From Candidatus Galligastranaerophilus gallistercoris (GTDB taxonomy: Bacteria > Cyanobacteriota > Vampirovibrionia > Gastranaerophilales > Gastranaerophilaceae): a stretch of DNA of 12,042 nucleotides. Below the pieces are notes generated by a model. It saw only the letters and a list, made by a program, of their open reading frames with translations, was not told the DNA's origin and did not search any database. Below are positions 6,135-12,042 of this stretch, piece after piece. The translations under genes and the position numbers were made by a program. The stretch spans positions 1-12,042 of the forward strand of contig DVJH01000128.1 of assembly GCA_018710795.1 (NCBI GenBank), read 5' to 3'. Within the stretch, counting starts at the first letter, position 1. Every line of letters begins with the position of its first letter.

Positions 6135-6916
6135 TTTGTTTTATTTTTACCTTTCAGGTTAAAGCCGTTTCAAAAGACATAACCTTGACCGTTATATCCG
6201 ATGCGCACATAAAAGCGGATAAAAAAGAAAATTCATTGACGCCTTCCATAGATAAACTTCTAAAAGCAATTGAACAAACAAATGTTGATTCGTCGGATTA
6301 TGTCGTTTTTCTCGGAGATAATGTTCAAAATGCAAACAGAATTGATATCGCAATGTTTGCAAAAATAATAAACAGGCTTAATAAACCCTATTACGCCGTT
6401 ATGGGAAACAGGGATATCGGAAAAACAAAAGGAGTGGATAAAAAAGAATATTACAGAATCATAAACAAGTTTTCCAAAAATAAAATTTCAAAACTCCCCT
6501 GCTATAAAAGAGCGGACGATTTTATTTTCATATTTTTATCCGGCGTAAACGAAACGTTCCCGACATATAAAGGTTATTATAAAGCTTATGAGCTTGAATT
6601 TTTAGATAAAACACTGGAAAAATTTAAAGATAAAAAAGCGGTTGTTTTCCAGCATTTCCCCGTGGTAGCACCGGGTGAAGACGAAATGAGGTCAACCTAT
6701 AAACCTGAAAATTATCTTGAAACATTAAAAAAACATGATAACGTTCTTGCCGTAGTATCAGGGCATTATCACCGTGAAAACGTTATTGAATCGGACGGAA
6801 TTAAACATATAAGCGTCGGCGCATTGTGCGACGGCGGAGAATACGAACAAATTAAAATTTATGACAATAATGACGGTACATATTCCATAACCGCAACAAT
6901 TTTAAGCGTTCAATAG
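6104..6916 (+). CDS. Exported calcineurin-like metallophosphoesterase
   Basis: A 270-residue protein with a signal peptide: KN and K near the start, a hydrophobic core (about 5-17), and a likely cut after VKA (residue 21). The mature part carries all metallophosphoesterase blocks in order: D33 and H35 (SDAHI), D72 (LGDNVQN), N102 (MGNRD), H184 (FQHFP), H221 and H223 (SGHYH). A two-metal phosphatase or phosphodiesterase acting outside the cytoplasmic membrane is well supported; the substrate is not known. The ArnT-family glycosyltransferase gene starts 12 nt downstream, so a lipid-linked or envelope phosphate is a reasonable guess. It has a -10 box 7 nt before its ATG and no Shine-Dalgarno. 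An inverted repeat covers its start region. Confidence 0.9.
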   Translation: MKNILKLIILFCFIFTFQVKAVSKDITLTVISDAHIKADKKENSLTPSIDKLLKAIEQTNVDSSDYVVFLGDNVQNANRIDIAMFAKIINRLNKPYYAVMGNRDIGKTKGVDKKEYYRIINKFSKNKISKLPCYKRADDFIFIFLSGVNETFPTYKGYYKAYELEFLDKTLEKFKDKKAVVFQHFPVVAPGEDEMRSTYKPENYLETLKKHDNVLAVVSGHYHRENVIESDGIKHISVGALCDGGEYEQIKIYDNNDGTYSITATILSVQ

Positions 6917-6928
6917 ATTGGGGACACA

Positions 6929-8620
6929 GTGGAGAAATATATAAAACCGTTTAAAGATACGGTCTTAAAACATAAAGATATTTTTTTAATCGCAGGGCTT
7001 TTTATTTTATGCATTTTATTTTATTTTACTGGGCTTGGCAATTACAGACTGATTGATATTGATGAAACAAGATATGTCAACATTGCAAGAACAATGTTTG
7101 ACAACAAAGATTATATAACCCCGATTTTAAATTTTGAGCCTTTTTTGGAAAAACCGCCCCTTTATTATTGGCTGATTGTTTTATCTTATAAAATTTTTGA
7201 TACGACAAATGAATTTGCCTCAAGATTTCCGACGGCATTTATGGCAACGGCGGGTGTATTTGCAACTTACGGCTTTGTTTTATATGTCGTAAAATCAAGA
7301 CTTTGCGCTTTTTTATGCGCAAGCGTTTTAATGTCCGCTTTTTGGTATACCTTGTTTGCACATATTGCAATTCTTGATATAGGTTTTACCGTTCTTACAA
7401 TGTGCGCGGTGTATTCGGGTGTTTCGACCCTGTTTGTCGAAAACGAAAAAATAAAAAAACTTTTATGGTATGCGGGATATTTATTCATCGGTTTATCGGT
7501 ATTGCAAAAAGGATTAATCGGGATAATTATTCCTTCAATGGTAGTGTTTTTAACGTTTCTTTTATACAGACGCGCAAAAGAAATTTTTAAACCGTCTTAT
7601 ATAATCCCCGGGTTAATTATTTTTCTTATTGTATCGGCACCATGGCATTATCTTGTATATAAAGCAAACGGAGAAATTTGGTTCAGAGAATATATTATAA
7701 AACACCATTTTGCAAGATTTATCGATTCTTCAATGGGCATCAGAAGAAAACACGGATTTTTATATTACATACCGATACTTTTGGGCGGGCTTTTACCGTG
7801 GAGCGTATTTTTTATCGCATCCGCAATAAAAGGCTTGAAAAATGCCGCCAAAAAAACGGAATTTTTAGCATTATCCCTGAATAAAAGGGAAGATTCACTC
7901 ATTGTATTTTCAATAATTTACTTTGTATCCGTTTTTGTGTTTTTCTCAATTTCAAGCACAAAACTTCCGACATACATCATAACCGTTTTGCCGCCCGTGT
8001 CGATTATTATCGGGTATTTTTGGTATACATACATAAAAGAAAACAAAAACTTTGGATATATAAAAAAATCAAGCGTAATAACACTTTTAATTTTTATAAT
8101 ATCCGGGTTATTCGGAATATTTTATTATTTTCTCGGGTATATTAACGTCGGGATAAATCTTGCATTGTCGTTTTTTATTCTTCCTTTTATCGGATTTTAT
8201 TTCCTTTATAAAAACAACAGAGGCGGGCTGTTTTCGGTTTTTGTCCTGTTATCGTTATCTTTGTGCCTTGTCTGTCCCCCTTTATTCAATTTTGCAACGA
8301 GTTTCGGACAGGATGAAATTGAAGAATATGCAAAAATTGCGGCGGGTGAAAAAAATAAAAACGAATTTATTTTGTATGATTGTTCAAAAAAATACAGCGT
8401 TTTAAACGAATACAACAAGCAGCCCGTACATTTTATCAACGGTCAGACAAAAGAGCAAAAAACATATTTTTATACAACGGTCAAAAATGCGCTCAAAGAG
8501 AATAAGACAATATATCTCGTAATAAAAAATAAGAAAAAATATTCAAAAGATACTTTTAAAGTATTTAAACGGATAAAAAAGGGCGAAAAGTATACACTTT
8601 ATAAATATGAGCCCCGATAA
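6929..8620 (+). CDS. ArnT-like glycosyltransferase family 83 membrane protein
   Basis: A 563-residue integral membrane enzyme of the GT-C fold (ArnT/PMT family), which moves a sugar from a polyprenyl-phosphate donor onto an acceptor on the outer face of the inner membrane. A first helix (about 17-36) is followed by the catalytic loop IDIDETRY (42-49; D45, E46) and the family block NFEPFLEKPPLYYW (68-81), then NEFASRFP. About a dozen hydrophobic segments run to about residue 460, with a soluble C-terminal domain (about 465-563). The acceptor could be lipid A, another lipid or a protein; the sequence does not decide. The start is GTG at 6929 with GGGGA just upstream; no ATG is available near the N-terminus. 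It is probably cotranscribed with the exported phosphoesterase. Confidence 0.93.
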   Translation: MEKYIKPFKDTVLKHKDIFLIAGLFILCILFYFTGLGNYRLIDIDETRYVNIARTMFDNKDYITPILNFEPFLEKPPLYYWLIVLSYKIFDTTNEFASRFPTAFMATAGVFATYGFVLYVVKSRLCAFLCASVLMSAFWYTLFAHIAILDIGFTVLTMCAVYSGVSTLFVENEKIKKLLWYAGYLFIGLSVLQKGLIGIIIPSMVVFLTFLLYRRAKEIFKPSYIIPGLIIFLIVSAPWHYLVYKANGEIWFREYIIKHHFARFIDSSMGIRRKHGFLYYIPILLGGLLPWSVFFIASAIKGLKNAAKKTEFLALSLNKREDSLIVFSIIYFVSVFVFFSISSTKLPTYIITVLPPVSIIIGYFWYTYIKENKNFGYIKKSSVITLLIFIISGLFGIFYYFLGYINVGINLALSFFILPFIGFYFLYKNNRGGLFSVFVLLSLSLCLVCPPLFNFATSFGQDEIEEYAKIAAGEKNKNEFILYDCSKKYSVLNEYNKQPVHFINGQTKEQKTYFYTTVKNALKENKTIYLVIKNKKKYSKDTFKVFKRIKKGEKYTLYKYEPR

Positions 8621-8648
8621 AAAGAAACCTTCCTTATTTTAAGGAAGG
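8619..8648 (-). terminator. Terminator between convergent genes, stronger for the minus strand
   Basis: CCTTCCTTA (8628-8636), loop TTT, TAAGGAAGG (8640-8648): a perfect 9-bp stem. Read on the minus strand it is followed by TTTCTTTTTA, so it ends transcription of the 8677-9249 gene. On the plus strand the bases after the stem are only moderately T-rich, but it may also stop the glycosyltransferase transcript. Confidence 0.82.
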
Positions 8649-8676
8649 GTGTTGTCTGTATTGTTGTGTTTAGAGT

Positions 8677-9249
8677 TTAGTTCAAGCCTGAATATACAGG
8701 GTGTTGAGCAATAATTTTTCTTATTTCATCGCCTCTGCCGTTATCTCTTGCATTTAATTTGGCGATATAATTTTCACGTTTAACGAGAGGATGATTAGAC
8801 ATTGCAACGGTTCTGTCGCGTCTTACAAAAGCGTTCCAGGTTGAAACTTCTTTAAACCAAGCCCTTGTTTCTTCGGCTTTGGTATTTGTCATTGTATGGT
8901 GCTGCGATTCGTGAGCTATCAAGCAGGCGATAGCTTCCACGGGAGCGCCTTTGTGTTCCTGATTAATATAGATAATAACTTTACCAGAATTTGTTTTGGT
9001 TGTAAGAGCTTCGCAATCGCTTGCTCCGTAAATTGCCAAATCTCTGAACATTACTCTGATAGGCTGCCCCGTTGCATTCTTGCCGTTTAAAATCGAGATA
9101 ACATCGCCTCTGCCTACATTTTCCAATGCCGTTAAGGCAGCTGCAATTTGAGTATTTTTCGTAATATTTGCAAAATCGCTCGTATGACCGATGTTATTTG
9201 TGAAAAATACGGTTAAACATATTATTACTGTAATTATTAATTTTCTCAT
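8677..9249 (-). CDS. Exported zincin-like putative metallopeptidase (HExxH)
   Basis: A 190-residue protein from the ATG at 9249, with a signal peptide (RK, then a hydrophobic run at 4-17, cut probably near residue 24). The notable motif is HESQH (residues 113-117) in a helix, LIAHESQHH, followed after eight residues by E126-E127 in KAEETRAW. This is the zinc-binding and third-ligand pattern of minimal gluzincins. The region before it (GKVIIYIN, 89-96) would be the edge strand usual in these folds. The target is unknown and the exact family was not recognised. A TTG at 9264, in frame and after AAAGAG, is a possible start that would add five residues. The gene is divergent from another exported protein at 9453. 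Confidence 0.82.
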   Translation of the reverse strand: MRKLIITVIICLTVFFTNNIGHTSDFANITKNTQIAAALTALENVGRGDVISILNGKNATGQPIRVMFRDLAIYGASDCEALTTKTNSGKVIIYINQEHKGAPVEAIACLIAHESQHHTMTNTKAEETRAWFKEVSTWNAFVRRDRTVAMSNHPLVKRENYIAKLNARDNGRGDEIRKIIAQHPVYSGLN

Positions 9250-9383
9250 ACCACACAGACTCAACTAAACTCTTTATGGTAAGAATTTCGGCAAGATAAG
9301 AATAAAACTTTAAGATTTTATTTATCATTGTTACATTTATTTACATAGCCCCGCAAACTGCCTTACAGGGCAATAAATTTTCT

Positions 9384-9412
9384 TTGTTAAAAAGTTAAAT
9401 TGGAAGTATCGA
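9384..9412 (+). promoter_or_regulatory. Possible promoter for the 9453 gene
   Basis: TTGTTA (9384-9389), a 17-nt spacer and TATCGA (9407-9412) could drive the small exported protein, leaving a leader of about 33 nt. The -10 match is poor. The rest of the 203-nt divergent region (9250-9452) shows no clear promoter for the minus-strand metallopeptidase gene. Confidence 0.22.
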
Positions 9413-9452
9413 GTGAAAGTACGGTTAATTTTTTAACGAAAGAAAGATTGAA

Positions 9453-9977
9453 ATGTTATATAAAAACAAAATTGCTGTTTTTATATGCCTGACTTTGGTA
9501 TGCGCAAATTATAAAGTGCCCGTTTCTGCGGTTCAGCCCGATATTGTCATTACAAAAGAAGATATTCAAAACGCGATACCTACACAGGCGGATGTATATT
9601 TTACGAAAAAAACGGAAAAAGAAGTTAAGATAATGGAAAAAAGGCATTTTGCAAACACAAGCGAATTTGACAGCCCGAAATACAGAATAGCAAGGCTTGA
9701 AGAACATCTTCTGGGAAGAACATGGGAATATTCGCCAGTAAATGAAAGAATAAGGAGATTAAAACTTGCAAGCCAGAGAAGAATGTTGTCAGGGACTTCT
9801 ATCCCTGTCGGAATAAGACAATATGCAAGCCCTGCAAGAATCGCAAACGATTCAACACCCGAAGTTAAAGATAACGTCGGGATAATTGACGGTCTTATGA
9901 AATTATACGCACCCGATGCGTATAATGCCTGGTCAAGACATCAGGAAAGAATGTATGAAAGATATAATGACGGCTAG
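9453..9977 (+). CDS. Small exported protein with two 21-residue LE-type repeats
   Basis: A 174-residue protein with a signal peptide (KNK, hydrophobic core about 7-18, probable cut after VSA at 24-26). The mature part contains two tandem 21-residue units: EKRHFANTSEFDSPKYRIAR plus L (62-82), and EEHLLGRTWEYSPVNERIRR plus L (83-103). They share E, a hydrophobic pair, a T(S/W)E(F/Y) turn, SP and R-I-x-R-L. I associate such units with secreted proteins of non-photosynthetic Cyanobacteriota, from memory. A basic, Ser/Pro-rich region (104-140) and a C-terminal segment with aromatic residues follow. Function unknown. The upstream purine run AGAAAGA is a weak ribosome site. The stop codon overlaps the convergent asparaginase gene. 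Confidence 0.78.
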   Translation: MLYKNKIAVFICLTLVCANYKVPVSAVQPDIVITKEDIQNAIPTQADVYFTKKTEKEVKIMEKRHFANTSEFDSPKYRIARLEEHLLGRTWEYSPVNERIRRLKLASQRRMLSGTSIPVGIRQYASPARIANDSTPEVKDNVGIIDGLMKLYAPDAYNAWSRHQERMYERYNDG

Positions 9978-10930
9978 AAATTAAAAACGTATTTGCCCGT
10001 TTCTTCGTTATCTTCGGTTCTTATGTATTCATCATAATATCTTTTATTAAGCCATTTGAGCCTAAAAAGCGCTTCAAGGACAATAATTTCTCTTATTTTA
10101 TTATTATCCTGCGCCATTTTAAGAAGAAGAAATTCGCCCGATATTGTATTGTATACATATATAAAGCCGCCCGCGCCTACTTTTGAAATCAAATTCGGGT
10201 TTAATTCCATAATTTTTGTATCGGTTCTTTTGCCCGAATTGTCGGCTCCGCCTATAATATAGGGGTTTGATTTATAGGCATTAATTAAATCAAAATTTTT
10301 TTTATCGTTATAATAATTTAAAAAAGCGTTAATGATATTTTGAATTTTAAGCCCGTATACAGGGGCAAGGCAGCCGTCTCTGGTTTCCGTATAATCGTTT
10401 GTATTTGCATATGCTAAAAGCTTTTCTTTAATTTTTATTTGAAGAGGGTGTGAAAATTCTATGTAGGTATTGATATCAAAATCATTAAATACGCAGCAGG
10501 ATAACATCATTGAATGTTTACCCGAACAATTATTGTATACGGGGGATAAAAAAGGCTCATCTCTATCATAAATATCGGTATTCAGGGGTTTTATCGGAGG
10601 GCACAAAAGGCAGGATTCATTTAAACCGATTTTGGATAAAATCGATTTAATCAACTCAATATGCAAAGGTTCACCCGCATGAGAACCCTGCATTATTGCA
10701 AGCTCTTTATCATCAAATTTAAAATGATTATAAATTTTATCATCCGTTAAAATTGAAGATTGGATGGGCTTAAAAAGGCTTCTTAAATAAAATTTGGCAC
10801 CGTTATCTTCGCCTTTAAATTTTAATATATTACCGCATTTATCGGACAGGTATATAAGCCCGTAAAATCTGTTATCAATATATCCCGAGCGAAATGTATC
10901 AACAAGCGGATAATAAGAAGGATATTCCAT
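9974..10930 (-). CDS. L-asparaginase, Rhizobium etli AnsA (Asparaginase_II) type
   Basis: A 318-residue cytosolic protein of the serine-lysine asparaginase family typified by the R. etli inducible enzyme. The conserved set is present: S51 and K54 in RSLFKP, S83 in GSHAGEPLH, C135 and K138 in NNCSGKHSMML, C187 in RDGCLAPVYGL, and K250 in SKVGAGG. These match the two Ser-Lys pairs and the Cys-Lys-Cys zinc site known from the R. etli structure, so activity on L-asparagine is likely. It is shorter than the R. etli enzyme (about 367 residues), mainly in loops. The ATG follows the upstream gene's TAA after one A, with AAGAG inside that gene as ribosome site, indicating translational coupling. No signal peptide is present. 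Confidence 0.9.
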   Translation of the reverse strand: MEYPSYYPLVDTFRSGYIDNRFYGLIYLSDKCGNILKFKGEDNGAKFYLRSLFKPIQSSILTDDKIYNHFKFDDKELAIMQGSHAGEPLHIELIKSILSKIGLNESCLLCPPIKPLNTDIYDRDEPFLSPVYNNCSGKHSMMLSCCVFNDFDINTYIEFSHPLQIKIKEKLLAYANTNDYTETRDGCLAPVYGLKIQNIINAFLNYYNDKKNFDLINAYKSNPYIIGGADNSGKRTDTKIMELNPNLISKVGAGGFIYVYNTISGEFLLLKMAQDNNKIREIIVLEALFRLKWLNKRYYDEYIRTEDNEETGKYVFNF

Positions 10931-10931
10931 T

Positions 10932-11684
10932 TTACTCTTTTATATTTAAAATTTTTCTTAAACGATTTTTTAAAATTCTGTTTTCTTCATCAAGGCGTTT
11001 AATTTCTTTCTGCATGCCTTTAACGAGTGTTTGGGTTTCCTGTTCGTTATGGGGTTTTACGAGAGAAAAACCGATTCCCATAACAAAACGCTTTTTAGCG
11101 TCATCCTTAAATGCAAGAAGGATATTTATATCTTTGTCCGTTATATAACCCAATTCTATCATTAATTCCGCCATTTTGACGGGTTTGCCGGATTCGTTTC
11201 TGTCTTTTTGAATTCTGATTGCTTTTTCCAATTGCAAAACATCAATTTTACCGAGCCTTTTTAACATCTCGCCCGTTCTTATCTTGCCTGCCATAAATTG
11301 CGCAATTGAAATTATTGTTTCATCTTCAGGGATTGTAATCAATTGAAGTTCAATCGACCTTACAAAAATTGAACAGGTCTGCGAAAATGTCCAATAGTTT
11401 GCAAGAGTTATTTCAAATAAATCATTTCCGTTTGAACAGTTTTGATAAAAAGTATAAAATTCATCAGGCAGCCTTTTTTCTCTTGTTTCAAGCTCGGTTT
11501 TGCCTGCAAAAGTCAATTTAGGAATATAATATTGCATTAAGTTATCGGTCAACAAAACATCCGAAAACTCTGCCAATTCTTCTCTCAGTTTATCTCTTGT
11601 TTTAAGATACAAAACCTGTTTAACCCACAGGGGCAAAACATCAATATTATTTAAAAACAACTCCGATATGGGCTGCTGTCCCAA
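10932..11684 (-). CDS. MshEN-like domain protein with C-terminal coiled coil
   Basis: A 250-residue soluble protein. Residues about 133-200 (GKIRTGEMLKRLGKIDVL, then LEKAIRIQK, then MAELMIELGYITDKDI) have the paired-helix pattern of the MshEN/GspE N-terminal domain, which in some type II secretion and pilus ATPases binds cyclic-di-GMP. The ATPase itself is absent. Residues about 213-246 are a heptad-like coiled coil (EIKRLDEENRILKNRLRKIL). The first 130 residues are not recognised. The start is TTG at 11684 with AGGAG 8 nt upstream. TATAAT at 11727-11722 could drive it and the downstream asparaginase as one transcript. It may be a regulator or adaptor; the role is unknown. Confidence 0.78.
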   Translation of the reverse strand: MGQQPISELFLNNIDVLPLWVKQVLYLKTRDKLREELAEFSDVLLTDNLMQYYIPKLTFAGKTELETREKRLPDEFYTFYQNCSNGNDLFEITLANYWTFSQTCSIFVRSIELQLITIPEDETIISIAQFMAGKIRTGEMLKRLGKIDVLQLEKAIRIQKDRNESGKPVKMAELMIELGYITDKDINILLAFKDDAKKRFVMGIGFSLVKPHNEQETQTLVKGMQKEIKRLDEENRILKNRLRKILNIKE

Positions 11685-11721
11685 AGTTCAAACTCCTGTC
11701 AACTCTGTATCCTTTAAAAAT

Positions 11722-11727
11722 ATTATA
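11722..11727 (-). promoter_or_regulatory. -10 box for the MshEN-like/asparaginase operon
   Basis: TATAAT on the minus strand (11727-11722), with only a weak -35 (TTTATT, 11750-11745). The start of transcription near 11715 leaves a leader of about 30 nt that carries the AGGAG ribosome site. Confidence 0.35.
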
Positions 11728-11777
11728 CATAAAAACATTCTTTTAATAAATATTTTAATGCCCAAATACATTATTTA

Positions 11778-11786
11778 TGTGATAAT
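11778..11786 (+). promoter_or_regulatory. Extended -10 promoter directly before the CDF gene
   Basis: TGTGATAAT ends 8 nt before the ATG at 11795, the same element and spacing as before metX. The implied transcript is leaderless or nearly so, and no Shine-Dalgarno is visible. Confidence 0.4.
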
Positions 11787-11794
11787 ACCCATAT

Positions 11795-12042
11795 ATGAAC
11801 AATAACAAACAGGTTGCAATCATATCCGTTGTATCAAACGGGTTTTTAACATCATTAAAACTTATTTTCGGCATAATCACCGGATCCGTCAGCCTTTTAT
11901 CGGAAGCGCTTCACTCATTCGGGGATTTACTGGCGTCTTTAATTGCATGGGGCTCAATTATGGAATCATCCAAACCCGCAGATAAAGAACACCAGTTCGG
12001 GCATGGAAAATTTGAAGATATGGCGGGGTTTATTGAAGCAAT
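11795..12042 (+). CDS. Cation diffusion facilitator (CDF) transporter, N-terminal part
   Basis: Eighty-two codons are visible before the right edge. The first membrane segment (about 7-30) leads into SVSLLSEALHSFGDLLASLI (31-50), where H40 and D44 form the HxxxD metal site of the first CDF half-site. The next loop holds KEHQFGHGKFEDMAGF (64-79), a family hallmark, ahead of what should be the third helix. CDF proteins export divalent cations such as zinc, iron or manganese in exchange for protons. HxxxD rather than DxxxD is often linked to zinc preference, but the second half-site is outside the window. The ATG at 11795 is the first available start and is preceded by a -10 box rather than a ribosome site. 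Confidence 0.92.
   Translation, partial: MNNNKQVAIISVVSNGFLTSLKLIFGIITGSVSLLSEALHSFGDLLASLIAWGSIMESSKPADKEHQFGHGKFEDMAGFIEA

Noticed and set aside
9355..9378. TGCC/GGCA hairpin similar to the one at 5113-5126
   Set aside because: The shared part (ATTGCC and AAGGCAG with different spacing) is short, and the two genes involved have no evident link.
1..12042. Mobile elements, CRISPR arrays, tRNA or rRNA genes
   Set aside because: No transposase or integrase frame, no regularly spaced direct repeats, and no cloverleaf or rRNA signature were found on either strand.

Overview
This is an AT-rich (roughly one-third GC), densely packed bacterial chromosome window with two broken edge genes and ten complete protein genes. 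No tRNA, rRNA, CRISPR array, transposase or phage gene was seen. Exported proteins with Sec-type signal peptides, an ArnT-like membrane glycosyltransferase and a PglK-like ABC flippase suggest an organism with a complex, probably diderm envelope. The base composition, the mix of ATG and TTG starts, and a secreted protein with short LE-rich repeats of a kind I associate with non-photosynthetic Cyanobacteriota (Melainabacteria/Gastranaerophilales) make that group my best guess, but this is inference.

Layout. (a) 1-1006, minus: membrane half of an ABC exporter, running off the left edge. (b) 1089-1709, plus: a DUF429/RNase H-fold-like protein whose expected acidic residues are missing. Its upstream region carries back-to-back consensus promoters sharing one -10 block. 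(c) 1706-2995, minus: a GAF-like plus HD-GYP protein with the HD, HH and GYP signatures destroyed, overlapping (b) tail to tail by 4 bp. (d) 3143-4853, plus: metX-metW, a two-gene methionine unit, divergent from (c) across a region with a perfect 10-bp inverted repeat. (e) 4854-5133: an intergenic stretch with an intrinsic terminator and a possible small RNA. (f) 5134-6057, plus: an acidic helical-repeat protein of unknown role. (g) 6104-8620, plus: an exported calcineurin-like phosphoesterase followed 12 nt later by an ArnT-family glycosyltransferase. (h) 8677-9249, minus: an exported HExxH protein, convergent on (g) through a good terminator and divergent from (i) 9453-9977, plus: a small exported protein with two 21-residue repeats. 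(j) 11684-9974, minus: a MshEN-like protein and an asparaginase of the Rhizobium etli AnsA type, with 1 nt between stop and start. The asparaginase meets (i) in a shared CTAG stop. (k) 11795-12042, plus: start of a cation diffusion facilitator.

The clearest functional units are metX-metW (homoserine acylation and its methyltransferase-like partner) and the phosphoesterase-glycosyltransferase pair, probably acting on the outer face of the inner membrane. I see no complete, obviously new multi-gene system. The signals most worth following are in control and in degenerate proteins. Four genes have a -10 box only 7-8 nt before the start codon, which suggests leaderless transcripts. Inverted repeats sit on several promoters. 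Two convergent gene pairs end in shared palindromic stops. Two adjacent proteins have lost the catalytic residues of their families.
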